Shown in pieces: positions 24,181 through 32,807 of a stretch of DNA of 39,933 nt. The notes beneath the pieces were generated by a model, which was not told where the DNA came from, ran no database searches, and worked only from the letters and a program-made list of their open reading frames with translations. Position 1 is the stretch's first letter. Every line of letters starts with the position of its first letter. A program made the position numbers and the translations under genes. This DNA is from Chloroflexota bacterium (lineage in GTDB: Bacteria; Chloroflexota; Anaerolineae; Anaerolineales; Villigracilaceae), in assembly GCA_023459215.1 (NCBI GenBank), contig JAEWVF010000115.1:1-39933 (forward strand). Direction: 5' to 3'.

Positions 24181-25500
24181 ATGTCCCCAATCAAAGTTTT
24201 AATCATGGGAGCCGCCGGACGCGACTTCCACAATTTCAATACCTTCTTCCGCGGAAACAAGGATTATGAAGTGGTTGCCTTTACCGCAACCCAGATCCCC
24301 GATATCGAAGGCCGCGTTTACCCGAAAGAACTGGCTGGAGACCTGTACCCGGCTGGCATCCCGATCCACGCCGAAGAAGAACTGGCCGACTTGATCAAGA
24401 AGCACAATGTCGAACAGGTTGTTTTCGCGTACAGCGATGTGCCGCACGAATATGTGATGCACAAGGCCTCGATTGTCAACGCCCTCGGCGCCGATTTCCG
24501 CCTGATGGGCACCAACTACACCCAGGTTAAGTCGACCAAACCGGTCGTCAGTGTGTGTGCCGTGCGCACCGGTTCGGGCAAAAGCCAGACCACCCGCCGC
24601 GTTTCGCTCATCCTGCGCGAAATGGGCTACAAAGTGGCCGCCATCCGCCACCCGATGCCCTACGGCAACCTGGTTGCCCAGGAAGTGCAGCGCTTTGCCG
24701 ATTATGGCGACCTGGATGAGTACGAATGCACCATCGAAGAACGCGAAGAGTACGAACCGCACATCGACAACGGCGTGATTGTCTATGCCGGCGTCGATTA
24801 CGAGAAAATCCTGCGTGCTGCCGAAAAAGAAGTCGACATCATCCTGTGGGACGGCGGCAACAATGACTTCCCCTTCTACAAATCGGACCTGCAAATTGTG
24901 GTGGCCGATCCGCACCGCCCCGGCCACGAAGCCTCCTACCACCCCGGCGAAACCAACGTCCGCGCCGCGGATGTGTTCGTCATCAACAAAGTCGATACCG
25001 CCGATGCCGATAAAGTCATCGCCGTGCGCGAATCCCTGCGCAAGATGAACCCGACCGCCATCATGATCGAAGGCGCCTCGCCGCTGTTTGTCGATCATCC
25101 CGAAGCGATCCGCGGCAAGCGCGTTTTGGTGGTCGAAGACGGCCCGACCCTGACCCACGGCGAAATGGCCTACGGCGCCGGTTATGTGGCCGCCCGCCGC
25201 TTCGGCGCGGCTGAAATCGTCGACCCGCGCCCGTTCGCGGTCAAATCCATCGCCGCCACCTACCAGAAATATCCCAAGACCGGCCCGATCCTGCCGGCCA
25301 TGGGCTACGGCGATGCCCAGATGCGCGATCTCGAAGCCACCATCGAAGCCGCCAATGTCGACATGGTCATCATCGGCACGCCGATTGACCTGACCCGCGT
25401 CATCAAAATCAACAAGCCCTACCAGCGCGTGCGCTATGAATTGCAGGAAATCGGCCAGCCGACCCTGGAAGACCTGCTCAAGGCCAAATTTGGGAAGTAG
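24181..25500 (+). CDS. Cyclic 2,3-diphosphoglycerate synthetase-like GTPase
   Basis: A 439-residue protein of the COG2403 predicted-GTPase family, often named after archaeal cyclic 2,3-diphosphoglycerate synthetase. The N-terminal 115 residues form a Rossmann-like domain (KVLIMGAAGRDFHNFN). A P-loop follows (AVRTGSGKSQTT, about 127-138) with FVINKVD as the base-recognition motif. The C-terminal region contains GPTLTHGEMAYGAGYVAARR, which is strongly conserved in the family. In bacteria its real reaction is not known; making cyclic diphosphoglycerate is only one possibility. AAGGAG precedes the ATG at good spacing. Codon use is strongly biased to GC-rich codons, consistent with high expression. 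A terminator follows, so it is a single-gene unit behind the long leader. Confidence 0.85.
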   Translation: MSPIKVLIMGAAGRDFHNFNTFFRGNKDYEVVAFTATQIPDIEGRVYPKELAGDLYPAGIPIHAEEELADLIKKHNVEQVVFAYSDVPHEYVMHKASIVNALGADFRLMGTNYTQVKSTKPVVSVCAVRTGSGKSQTTRRVSLILREMGYKVAAIRHPMPYGNLVAQEVQRFADYGDLDEYECTIEEREEYEPHIDNGVIVYAGVDYEKILRAAEKEVDIILWDGGNNDFPFYKSDLQIVVADPHRPGHEASYHPGETNVRAADVFVINKVDTADADKVIAVRESLRKMNPTAIMIEGASPLFVDHPEAIRGKRVLVVEDGPTLTHGEMAYGAGYVAARRFGAAEIVDPRPFAVKSIAATYQKYPKTGPILPAMGYGDAQMRDLEATIEAANVDMVIIGTPIDLTRVIKINKPYQRVRYELQEIGQPTLEDLLKAKFGK

Positions 25501-25529
25501 TAATTTGGTACACAAGTAAACAAGAAAAT

Positions 25530-25567
25530 AGGGCATCAGAATCGAAAGATTTTGATGCCCTGTTGTT
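25530..25567 (+). terminator. Terminator of the GTPase gene
   Basis: AGGGCATCAGAATC (25530-25543) pairs with GATTTTGATGCCCT (25548-25561), with one G-T pair and a GAAA loop, followed by GTTGTTT. Confidence 0.8.
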
Positions 25568-25608
25568 TGATAGATGATTGCGATGCCAAAAAGTGCAGGA
25601 ATCAATGT

Positions 25609-26736
25609 ATGAGCGATAAAAGCCTTATTTTCGGTCGTATAAGCAATATTTTTGTGGTTGGGCTTCCCGTGCTGGCCTTTTTGTATTTTCTGTGGTTCTT
25701 AATTTCCTGGTATCTATATTTCCCTACCCGCTCCACTATTTCTTGTGTTTGGGGAGTTGTGCTACTTTTGGGCACAATCTTGTACATTCCTGCCCAGGTC
25801 TTTGCGCACATTCGCTATCTCTATCGCATCCCATTGTTCATTTTGTTCCTGGCATCGTTTTGTTTGAGCAGTTTTTTAGCGCTTTTAAATCCAACAATCC
25901 AAAATACTGCAAAATTGGGCAATTACACATATCACCTGATCGCTTATGACAACTTTGCCGACGCGAAAATAATGCACTATCTTGTTAAATGCTATGGGGA
26001 ATCTGTATATTGCAACACAGTGTCCCCTACTTTTAATGTGAGCGGAGCATCAATCTGGCCGACACAACTGGTGGTGGATGACGAAAATAATGAACTCCAT
26101 GTGTTTATTCGCGGATGGTGGGTCTTTACGTATGGGCAGACAACGCGCGAGTATCATCAAGAAGGCACAGACAGAGTGGGGGAAGACTTCTATGATTTGT
26201 ATTCTTACGCCATTGAAGATACGAAATATTATCGAATGGCAACTTGTGATCGGGAAACAAAGGTGGATTGTGAGCTTTTGCCTTTTACTCACGCAACCCA
26301 CCGTGATGTTTTTGGCGATGTTGTTTCCGCCACAGATACAGGCAAACTGTGGATATTGTTTGACGGGCAATTGCTCTACGATTACTTTAATCAGGGTCAG
26401 GAATATTCCTTGCTTGCTGAAGCAACATCCAAAAACTCCATCGCATCAGCGCCGATCTCATCTCACGAACGCTATAACGGGGAATTTTTTACAGCCTACG
26501 CGCTCAAAGACAACGCGGATTTTCGCTACCTGTTGTTTGCTTGCACTTACCAAAATCAATTTTGTATGTTGTTGCCCCTGCGCTATGCAACCAAAGACCT
26601 GGGAAAGGTTCGTTTGTCTCTTGATCCAGCCCAAACCCAGCTGCAATTTTACGTAAACAATCAACTTGTTTACACGTATAGCCAGTGGAATGTTTCCTCA
26701 TGTCATCTGCAAGATTGCCGTCTGCATGACGAGTAG
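25609..26736 (+). CDS. Hypothetical membrane protein, low-GC orphan
   Basis: A 375-residue protein that I do not recognise. Three hydrophobic segments (about 11-35, 45-66, 74-96) precede a large soluble domain of about 270 residues, probably extracytoplasmic. This domain contains regularly spaced Cys residues (VKCYGESVYCNT, MATCDRETKVDCEL, FACTYQNQFCML, SSCHLQDCRL), mostly as pairs 7-8 residues apart, that could form disulfides. Its three-part similarity suggests a repeated beta module. The DNA is clearly richer in A+T than both neighbours and codon choice differs, which suggests recent acquisition. The start at 25609 has AGGA nearby; the frame from 25552 overlaps the terminator. No function is claimed. 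Confidence 0.7.
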   Translation: MSDKSLIFGRISNIFVVGLPVLAFLYFLWFLISWYLYFPTRSTISCVWGVVLLLGTILYIPAQVFAHIRYLYRIPLFILFLASFCLSSFLALLNPTIQNTAKLGNYTYHLIAYDNFADAKIMHYLVKCYGESVYCNTVSPTFNVSGASIWPTQLVVDDENNELHVFIRGWWVFTYGQTTREYHQEGTDRVGEDFYDLYSYAIEDTKYYRMATCDRETKVDCELLPFTHATHRDVFGDVVSATDTGKLWILFDGQLLYDYFNQGQEYSLLAEATSKNSIASAPISSHERYNGEFFTAYALKDNADFRYLLFACTYQNQFCMLLPLRYATKDLGKVRLSLDPAQTQLQFYVNNQLVYTYSQWNVSSCHLQDCRLHDE

Positions 26737-26829
26737 TTTTGCTGGGCATGCCCTAGTAACCCTGACAATACAGTCGGGTTAAGGATGTAAACCATTTAGA
26801 TTCGAACATAAAAGGAGTTGACTCAAACC

Positions 26830-27399
26830 ATGACCACCCTCGCCCCGACCCTGACCACCCGCATCCTGCCCGCCGTTGACCAGAAATTGCGCAACCTGTT
26901 GCTGGTTTCCGCTGGCGCGCTGCTGGTCGCCCTGCTGGCCCAGGTGCGGATTCCGCTGCCCTTTACCCCGGTCCCGCTGACCGGGCAGACGTTCGCCGTC
27001 CTGCTGGTTGGGGCGGCCCTCGGCTCGCGCCGCGGATTGGCCTCGCTCTCGCTCTACACCCTGATCGGCGCGTTGGGCCTGCCGGTTTTCGCCGGCGCAG
27101 CCTCCGGGCTGGCCTACGCCTTCGGCCCCACCGGCGGCTATTTGTTCGGCTTCATCGCCGCAGCCTATGTGACCGGTCTGCTGGCCGAACGCGGCCTGGA
27201 ACGCTCGATCCGCACCTCGCTGCTGCCTTTCCTGGCCGGGACAATCATCATCTACGCCCTGGGCGCAACCTGGCTGGCCTTTTTCGTCGGCGCTGAAGCG
27301 GCCATCGCCAAAGGCATCCTGCCCTTCCTGCCCGGCGACATCCTTAAGCTGGCCCTGGCAGCCATCGCCCTGCCCGCCGCCTGGAAATTCATCAGGTAA
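26830..27399 (+). CDS. bioY: Biotin transporter substrate-binding subunit BioY
   Basis: A 189-residue S-component of an ECF-type biotin importer. It has about six membrane helices. The family signatures are present: RIPLPFTPVPLTGQTFAVLL, LGSRRGLASLSLYTLIGALGLPVFAG, and FGPTGGYLFGF. BioY binds biotin and may work alone or with an energising EcfA/EcfT module, which is not in this window. AAAGGAG lies 12 bases before the ATG at 26830; an in-frame TTG at 26818 is too close to the ribosome site. A BirA-like half-site ATGTAAACC (26785-26793) lies upstream, but the second half is not visible, so regulation by BirA is only a suggestion. Confidence 0.92.
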   Translation: MTTLAPTLTTRILPAVDQKLRNLLLVSAGALLVALLAQVRIPLPFTPVPLTGQTFAVLLVGAALGSRRGLASLSLYTLIGALGLPVFAGAASGLAYAFGPTGGYLFGFIAAAYVTGLLAERGLERSIRTSLLPFLAGTIIIYALGATWLAFFVGAEAAIAKGILPFLPGDILKLALAAIALPAAWKFIR

Positions 27400-27414
27400 C
27401 CCGCCTCATTCAAC

Positions 27415-27455
27415 AGCAAAACGGCCTCATCCCCTTGCGGTGAGGCCGTTTTGCT
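27415..27455 (+). terminator. Terminator of bioY
   Basis: AGCAAAACGGCCTCA (27415-27429) pairs with TGAGGCCGTTTTGCT (27441-27455). A run of T interrupted by GC falls within the right arm and TTGAT follows. The 15-bp stem is perfect. Confidence 0.75.
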
Positions 27456-27532
27456 TTGATATTACAAGTAAAAAGTCGCTTTTCTTGCTTATAATTCTTA
27501 TAAACGGATCCGTTACAGGATAAAACCGTATC

Positions 27533-29086
27533 ATGACCCCACCCAATTATGTTTACAGCGGGCTGCTTTTTGCGGCAGGACTTATTTGCCTGATTGTCAG
27601 CCTGCTAACCTGGCAATTACGGCGTCCGGCCAAAGGAGCTGCATCCCTGGTGGTCTTGTTGTTGGCGCTCAGTTGGTGGGATATTACCTACGCCATTTTT
27701 TGGGCCAATCTGCCGGGGCCAACCCCTTATTTCTGGTTGGATATCACCTATGTGGGCGCAGTCATCGTGCCAACCAGCCTGCTCATTTTCGCATTGCAAC
27801 TCAACAGCGCTGAAAACTGGTTAAAACCGGCTGTCATTGCAGTCCTGTGCGTAGAACCCGTGCTGGTTACGTTCGCGCTTTGGAGCGATCCCTGGCACAA
27901 CCTGTTCTTCGGCGGCCAGCGCGAGATGAATGCCGGGATGATTTTGAGCGGCGGCGCGGTTTTCTGGGGTAACGTGGTTTATTCTTACGCCCTTATTTTG
28001 ATGGCCTTTCTGCTGTTCCTGCGCAGTTTTTTCCGCGCGACAGGGCTGTACCGCAAACAATTTGGCATGATCCTGCTCGGCCTCGGTTTTACCTGGCTCA
28101 ACAGCATTATTTTTCTCCTCGGCCAAAACCCGCTGCCCGGGGCAGACAACACACCTTTTTCATTCACCCTGACCGGACTGTTCTTTGCCCACGCACTCTT
28201 TCGCTACCGTTTGCTGGATGTTGTGCCGATAGCGCGCAGTATGCTGGTCGATAGCATGAGTGACGGGATTATCGTTCTCGATTCGCGCAACCGGTTGGTC
28301 GACATGAACCCGGTCGCCCAGGAACTGCTTCCACAGACGCAAATCGGCGATCCGCTCGAGAAAATTGAAGAAACCTTACCTGAAATCATCAAACAGTTCC
28401 GCGATAAAGACAGTTTAAGCGCAGAAATTGCGCTTGAAAACCCGATACGTTACCTCGATCTTCGCATTTCACCGGTTGTGGATGCCCGCCAACAAGCCCT
28501 GGGGCGATTGGTCGTCTGGCGGGATATTACCCAACTCAAACTGCTGCAACTGGAACTAAATGAGCTTGCCACCCGCGACATGCTGACCCACGCCTATAAC
28601 CGCCGCCACTTTGAAGCGTTGGCCCGGGCAGAATGGATGCGCAGCGTTCGCTTCAATCATTCGCTGGCGCTCGTCCTGCTCGATATCGATTATTTCAAGC
28701 ATGTTAACGATACCCAAGGCCATCAAACCGGGGATCTCGTCCTGGCAGAATTTGCAAAGTTATGCGCGCAAGCCAAACGCGACCAGGACCTGTTTGCGCG
28801 TTGGGGCGGCGAAGAATTCATCTTCCTGCTGCCAGAAACGAAGGGCACCCAGGCCTTCCTGTTTGCGGAACGGCTGGGCAAACTAATTTCCGAAACACCC
28901 ATCAAAGGGAAAGAAAAACTGGTTAATATCACTTGCAGTCTGGGGGTAACATCGAGTAACACCGCTGGAGACTCACTCGAAGCCATGTTTCAGCGGGCTG
29001 ATCATGCTTTATATGAAGCAAAAAATGCCGGTCGCAACCGCGCGATTTTATGGGAAAGCAAAATCAAAGAAATGCCAACCCCCTGA
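27533..29086 (+). CDS. 7TM-PAS-GGDEF diguanylate cyclase
   Basis: A 517-residue membrane sensor that makes cyclic di-GMP. The N-terminal 225 residues carry seven hydrophobic helices of the HisKA_7TM type. A PAS domain (about 232-335, SDGIIVLDSRNRLVDMNP) and a GGDEF domain (about 345-507) follow. The active-site motif is GGEEF (425-429), LDIDYFKHVND is intact, and an RxxD inhibitory site (RDQD, 416-419) sits five residues before it, as in product-inhibited cyclases. TATAAT lies at 27490-27495, about 37 bases before the ATG. No EAL or HD-GYP gene is nearby. The signal sensed by the 7TM part is unknown. Confidence 0.93.
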   Translation: MTPPNYVYSGLLFAAGLICLIVSLLTWQLRRPAKGAASLVVLLLALSWWDITYAIFWANLPGPTPYFWLDITYVGAVIVPTSLLIFALQLNSAENWLKPAVIAVLCVEPVLVTFALWSDPWHNLFFGGQREMNAGMILSGGAVFWGNVVYSYALILMAFLLFLRSFFRATGLYRKQFGMILLGLGFTWLNSIIFLLGQNPLPGADNTPFSFTLTGLFFAHALFRYRLLDVVPIARSMLVDSMSDGIIVLDSRNRLVDMNPVAQELLPQTQIGDPLEKIEETLPEIIKQFRDKDSLSAEIALENPIRYLDLRISPVVDARQQALGRLVVWRDITQLKLLQLELNELATRDMLTHAYNRRHFEALARAEWMRSVRFNHSLALVLLDIDYFKHVNDTQGHQTGDLVLAEFAKLCAQAKRDQDLFARWGGEEFIFLLPETKGTQAFLFAERLGKLISETPIKGKEKLVNITCSLGVTSSNTAGDSLEAMFQRADHALYEAKNAGRNRAILWESKIKEMPTP

Positions 29087-29098
29087 GTTTTGCACAAC

Positions 29099-30025
29099 TT
29101 AATTTTGTTCTTTGCCCTTGATCTGGGCGTGACGGATATGCGAGGCTGGCACGGCGCTGGCTGGCTGGGTTGCCCGCATGAGTTGCTCTTCCTTGACCAT
29201 GCGCGCCAGGTGCTTGACCATCACCGCCTGGCGCGGCCCGGACAATGCCCCCAAATCTTCGAGCACCGGCTCAAGCCAGGCCTGGTAGGAGCGCACACAC
29301 AGGTAGACAGGCCGCCCACGCCGGTTGGGGATTTCGGCCACCAGCGCCCTGAGTTTTTCCGGCACACCAGTCGCTTCGGGATGGATGAGCGGGCTGGCCA
29401 ACGCCCCGGCCACACCTTGCGACAGGCTGACATAACAGCGCGCGCCTTCGTTGCAAACCAGTCCGCTGGCGCGTTTGGGGGTCGGTTCGACCGGTTGGAG
29501 CAGGGGCGGGACGATTTGATGGAACAAACTCTGGATGGCGGGCAGGTTAACCGATTGAGCTTTCTGCCAGCGGCTGGACGAAGCCGGGGCGCTGATGTGG
29601 CTGACGTCCCAGATGCGCTGCCAGGCGTAGACCGAAAAACCCGCCGCGCGCAAAGCCGGAAAGGCATCCGAATCTTCTTCAACTTCGGCCAGGGTGTGGA
29701 ACGCGCCCCAAGTGCCAGCTTCGGCGGCCAAATGCTCAATCAACGGCGGCAGGCCGGGGTGAGTCAGTTCCCCGCCGGGGGCCAGGTAGAGCAGCCGGGC
29801 AAAGGAATCGCCCTCGCTGTGAATCACGCCTCCGAGCAGGGCCTTTCCATCCACCGGATTGACCGCCGAGTAAATGTGGCGGGCCGGGTTGAAATAGGCC
29901 ACCAGCCCGGCGGCGCTTAACGGATTGCCCCTCGTCAGCAGCCGGGATGAATCCAGGCTGACCGCTTCGCTGCGATAGCGATAAAGCGTGGGCAGGTCGA
30001 GCAGGTCAAGCGGACGAGGGGTCAT
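29099..30025 (-). CDS. GNAT-like hypothetical protein downstream of pdxT
   Basis: A 308-residue cytoplasmic protein. Segments such as LVAYFNPARHIYSAV, LLYLAPGG, LAAEAGTWGAFHTLAEVEED and LRAAGFSVYAWQRIW recall the fold of GNAT acetyltransferases, perhaps as two degenerate copies (about 1-145 and 150-285). A clear acetyl-CoA loop is not obvious, so catalytic activity is uncertain. The tail after about 285 is basic and disordered. It begins nine bases after the pdxT stop and is the last gene of the pdxS-pdxT operon. It converges on the diguanylate cyclase gene with only 12 bases between stops, and no terminator is visible in that gap. Confidence 0.55.
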   Translation of the reverse strand: MTPRPLDLLDLPTLYRYRSEAVSLDSSRLLTRGNPLSAAGLVAYFNPARHIYSAVNPVDGKALLGGVIHSEGDSFARLLYLAPGGELTHPGLPPLIEHLAAEAGTWGAFHTLAEVEEDSDAFPALRAAGFSVYAWQRIWDVSHISAPASSSRWQKAQSVNLPAIQSLFHQIVPPLLQPVEPTPKRASGLVCNEGARCYVSLSQGVAGALASPLIHPEATGVPEKLRALVAEIPNRRGRPVYLCVRSYQAWLEPVLEDLGALSGPRQAVMVKHLARMVKEEQLMRATQPASAVPASHIRHAQIKGKEQN

Positions 30026-30034
30026 GGGTATGGG

Positions 30035-30613
30035 TTAGCGGGCCAGGGACAGGAAGTATTCGTGAAAGCGCGTGTCGGCGGTCAGTTCGGGGTGGAAGGA
30101 CGTGGCAAGCAGTTTGCCTTGTTGGGCAGCGACGATACGCCCATCGGGCAACGCGGAAAGGATTTCGGCCTGTCCGCTGACGCTTTCGATGATTGGGGCG
30201 CGGATAAAAACGGCGTGATAGGGTGCTTCGCTGCGAGTGGCCTGTTTGAGGGCGTCGATATGCAAATCGGCCTCGAAGGAATCAACCTGCGCACCGAAAG
30301 CGTTGCGGATGACGGTGATGTCCATCAACCCAAGCAGGGGCTGGTCGCGGCGGGCATCCTTCGAGAGGAAAATGGCCCCGGCGCAGGTACCCCAAATGGC
30401 TTTTTCGCGCCCAAACTGGCGCAGCGGCTCCATCAGTTCGTAGGCAACGGCCAGTTTGCCGATGGTGGTCGATTCGCCGCCGGGAATGATCAAACCATCC
30501 AACCCATCAAGATGTTTTGGCAGGCGCACTTCGACCGTTTGCGCGCCCAGGCGCCTGAGGGTGGTGATGTGTTCAGCAAAATCGCCCTGCAGGGCGAGGA
30601 CTCCGATGTTCAT
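30035..30613 (-). CDS. pdxT: Pyridoxal 5'-phosphate synthase glutaminase subunit PdxT
   Basis: A 192-residue class-I glutaminase that releases ammonia from glutamine and feeds it to PdxS for pyridoxal phosphate synthesis. MNIGVLALQGDF is the standard N-terminus; PGGEST lies at 44-49. The catalytic Cys77 is in GTCAGA, and His174 and Glu176 are in SFHPE. Three consecutive ATG codons (30619, 30616, 30613) precede Asn. The last fits homologues best, but initiation could use any of them. No Shine-Dalgarno sequence is visible, and a large hairpin lies directly upstream in the gap after pdxS. Confidence 0.95.
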   Translation of the reverse strand: MNIGVLALQGDFAEHITTLRRLGAQTVEVRLPKHLDGLDGLIIPGGESTTIGKLAVAYELMEPLRQFGREKAIWGTCAGAIFLSKDARRDQPLLGLMDITVIRNAFGAQVDSFEADLHIDALKQATRSEAPYHAVFIRAPIIESVSGQAEILSALPDGRIVAAQQGKLLATSFHPELTADTRFHEYFLSLAR

Positions 30614-30627
30614 CATCATTTGCCGTA

Positions 30628-30688
30628 GTAGGGGCACGGCGGGTCTCGATACCGACGATGTCCTACTCGACCACCGCCGTGCCCCTAC
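30628..30688. repeat. Composite palindromic repeat between pdxS and pdxT
   Basis: GTAGGGGCACGGCGG (30628-30642) and CCGCCGTGCCCCTAC (30674-30688) form a perfect 15-bp stem. The enclosed part contains GGTCTCGATAC and CTACTCGACC, the same pair of halves found at 32808-32838. It looks like a mobile intergenic palindrome placed inside the operon, where it may affect pdxT translation or mRNA processing. Confidence 0.75.
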
Positions 30689-30696
30689 AAATAAAT

Positions 30697-31584
30697 TTAC
30701 CAGCCGCGCCCAGCGATTTTGTCGCCTTCGGGCATTTGCGAAACGTTCAGGCCAACCATCGGCTCGCCGAGGTTCTTGCTGACTTCGGCCAGGATGCCGG
30801 CATCGCGGAAGTGGGTCGTGGCTTTGACGATGGCCGCGGCGCGTTTGGCCGGGTCGCCGCTCTTGAAGATGCCTGAGCCGACGAAAACGCCATCGACACC
30901 CAACTGCATCATCAGGGCGGCGTCGGCGGGGGTGGCAATGCCGCCGGCAGCAAAGTTGACGACTGGCAGGCGGCCCAATTCGGCAGTTTCCTTGATCAGT
31001 TCATAGGGCGCGCCAATGGTCTTGGCGTAAGCCATCAGTTCTTCTTCGGGCATGCCCTGAATGCGGCGGATTTCGCCCAGCACGGTGCGGGCGTGGCGGA
31101 CAGCTTCAACCACGTCGCCGGTGCCGGCTTCGCCTTTGGTGCGCATCATGGCCGCGCCTTCGCCAACACGGCGCAGGGCTTCGCCCAGGTTGCGGCAACC
31201 GCAGACAAACGGGACGGTGAAATTGTGCTTGAGGATGTGGTGTTCCTCGTCGGCGGGAGTCAGAACTTCGGACTCGTCGATATAGTCAATCTTGAGCGCT
31301 TCCAAAATCTGAGCTTCGACAAAATGACCGATACGGCATTTGGCCATGACCGGGATGGAAACCGATTCTTTGATCTTGACGATCAATTCCGGGTCGCTCA
31401 TGCGGGCTACGCCACCCTGGGCGCGGATGTCGGCGGGAACGCGCTCGAGGGCCATGACGGCGCAGGCCCCGGCGTCTTCGGCGATCTTGGCCTGTTCGGG
31501 GGTGACAACATCCATGATCACCCCGCCCTTGAGCATCTGGGCGAGGCCTTTTTTGACAGCAAATGTACCTTTGGTTGTTTCCAT
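30697..31584 (-). CDS. pdxS: Pyridoxal 5'-phosphate synthase synthase subunit PdxS
   Basis: A 295-residue TIM-barrel enzyme that builds pyridoxal 5'-phosphate from ribose 5-phosphate, glyceraldehyde 3-phosphate and ammonia, as a dodecamer with PdxT. Conserved residues are Asp25 (VIMDV), the Schiff-base Lys82 (MAKCRIGHF) and Lys150 (RTKGEAGTG); AAGGIATPADAALMMQLG binds phosphate. The start at 31584 has a good GGAGAG upstream, and an extended -10 lies at 31615-31623. It heads the pdxS-pdxT-GNAT operon. The sequence is close to the family consensus throughout, so function is secure. Confidence 0.98.
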   Translation of the reverse strand: METTKGTFAVKKGLAQMLKGGVIMDVVTPEQAKIAEDAGACAVMALERVPADIRAQGGVARMSDPELIVKIKESVSIPVMAKCRIGHFVEAQILEALKIDYIDESEVLTPADEEHHILKHNFTVPFVCGCRNLGEALRRVGEGAAMMRTKGEAGTGDVVEAVRHARTVLGEIRRIQGMPEEELMAYAKTIGAPYELIKETAELGRLPVVNFAAGGIATPADAALMMQLGVDGVFVGSGIFKSGDPAKRAAAIVKATTHFRDAGILAEVSKNLGEPMVGLNVSQMPEGDKIAGRGW

Positions 31585-31614
31585 AGAACTCTCTCCTGAT
31601 TGAATTGCGATTTT

Positions 31615-31623
31615 ATTCTACCA
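31615..31623 (-). promoter_or_regulatory. Extended -10 promoter of pdxS
   Basis: On the minus strand TGGTAGAAT reads as an extended -10 (TGn plus TAGAAT), about 30 bases before the pdxS start. No strong -35 is seen. Confidence 0.4.
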
Positions 31624-31668
31624 TGCCGCCTTTAGACCAGCGGACAGGGTAGATTTGACTGATTGATG

Positions 31669-32655
31669 TTAATCCGCTTCTGCGGGAAGGACTGCAAAGC
31701 TGGCCGCCGTTCGGGAGGCCCTGGCCTGCAAACGACCTTCGTGAATACGCAGCAAAACCACCCCGCCCAGAATCAGCAAGCTGCCAGCCAACTGCACCAG
31801 GGTCAGGCGTTCACCCAACAGGAAATAGGCGATGACCGCGGTAAACGTCGGCTCAAGGGTCACGATCAGGTTGGCCACGCTCGAGGGCAGGTAGCTCAAG
31901 CTGACGTTGTACAGCCCGAACCCGGCCACGGTCGGCCCGGCAGCCAGCAGGATGAGCACGCCCCAGCCCAACCAGGCATCCCCCAGCCAGAGCAATTCGG
32001 CAGGTTGGGCGGCTGTACCGGGAATCAAGCCGGAGGTCAGGTTGAACAGCAATAAGAAGATGGCGGCAAAGCCGAAGGTGTAAAGCAGGGTACTCCAGGG
32101 ATTCAATCCGCGCTGCGAGGCGGAGCGACCCATCAGGCTGTAAATCGCGTAGCCCAGGCCAGCCAGGACTCCGGTCAGGATGCCCATCAGGTTGGTATTC
32201 CAGGCTGAAACATCCAGCGCGTTGGCGACCAGGACACAACCGGCCAGGGTCAACAAAATAACCAAGCCTTTGACAACATCCAAAGGCTCCTTGAGCAGCC
32301 ACCAGCCCAAAATAGCGGTAAATGCAGCCGAACAATAAACCAGTACCGTTGCAACCGCGGCCCCATTCAAGACAACCGAAAGCGTCCAAAGCGAGTTGAA
32401 AACTGCCAGCAGCAAGCCATAAGCGAACAGGTAAGGCAATTGAGCGCGACTCACCCGCAGCAAAGACGGTCGCAGGAGACCGAGCGCCAGGACCAGGGTC
32501 AGGACGACAAATCCACTGCGCCAGAACGCCAACACCAGGGCCGGGATAGCAAAAGTCTGGGTCAGGTAGCGGATAAAAATGGCCGTGGTCGAAAGAATCA
32601 CGGCGCTGGCAACGGCAACCGTATAACCGCGGGTCAGGGACGAGGAAGCGTTCAT
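31669..32655 (-). CDS. EamA/DMT-family transporter (exporter)
   Basis: A 328-residue membrane protein with about ten helices in two EamA repeats (about 10-140 and 155-300). The second repeat contains the typical LGWGVLILLAAGPTVAGFGLYNVSLSYLPSS segment, broken here as LGWGVLILLAAGPT and VAGFGLYNVSLSYL, followed by LEPTFTAVIAYFLLGE. Drug/metabolite exporters of this type export amino acids or other metabolites. The ATG at 32655 was chosen because MNASSSLTRGYTV fits the family; an upstream GTG at 32715 would add a poorly fitting tail. No ribosome site is obvious. It is divergent from the MocR gene and probably under its control. Confidence 0.88.
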   Translation of the reverse strand: MNASSSLTRGYTVAVASAVILSTTAIFIRYLTQTFAIPALVLAFWRSGFVVLTLVLALGLLRPSLLRVSRAQLPYLFAYGLLLAVFNSLWTLSVVLNGAAVATVLVYCSAAFTAILGWWLLKEPLDVVKGLVILLTLAGCVLVANALDVSAWNTNLMGILTGVLAGLGYAIYSLMGRSASQRGLNPWSTLLYTFGFAAIFLLLFNLTSGLIPGTAAQPAELLWLGDAWLGWGVLILLAAGPTVAGFGLYNVSLSYLPSSVANLIVTLEPTFTAVIAYFLLGERLTLVQLAGSLLILGGVVLLRIHEGRLQARASRTAASFAVLPAEAD

Positions 32656-32690
32656 CAGGAAGGATTCTAGGACAAAATTGGTATATGTTA

Positions 32691-32788
32691 AGAGCCAATA
32701 AAACCAATTCAACACCAGTCCAATTTAATGGATTGGGTAATTTTTGCGCAAATTGGCTCTATTTTTAGACGAATAATAATGATATATT
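32691..32788. promoter_or_regulatory. Cluster of TTGGCT/CCAAT repeats between EamA and MocR
   Basis: AGAGCCAAT (32691-32699) is mirrored by ATTGGCTCT (32752-32760), and a further TATTGGCT lies near 32781. More CCAAT or ATTGG units occur near 32704, 32720 and 32732. Clusters of ATTGG-type elements between a MocR gene and a divergent transporter fit MocR operators. The gap 32656-32872 holds no gene. Confidence 0.5.
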
Positions 32789-32807
32789 GGCTATACCATT
32801 TTCTCCA

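Noticed and set aside
24199..25605. 468-codon open frame on the minus strand opposite the GTPase gene
   Set aside because: The + strand protein has clear family motifs, a ribosome site and a terminator. The antisense frame is Asp/Gly/His-rich with no family pattern, as expected for a shadow of GC-rich coding sequence.
26785..26793. BirA operator upstream of bioY
   Set aside because: Only one half-site (ATGTAAACC) is present. The mirrored half at the expected spacing is absent, so it is mentioned only under bioY.
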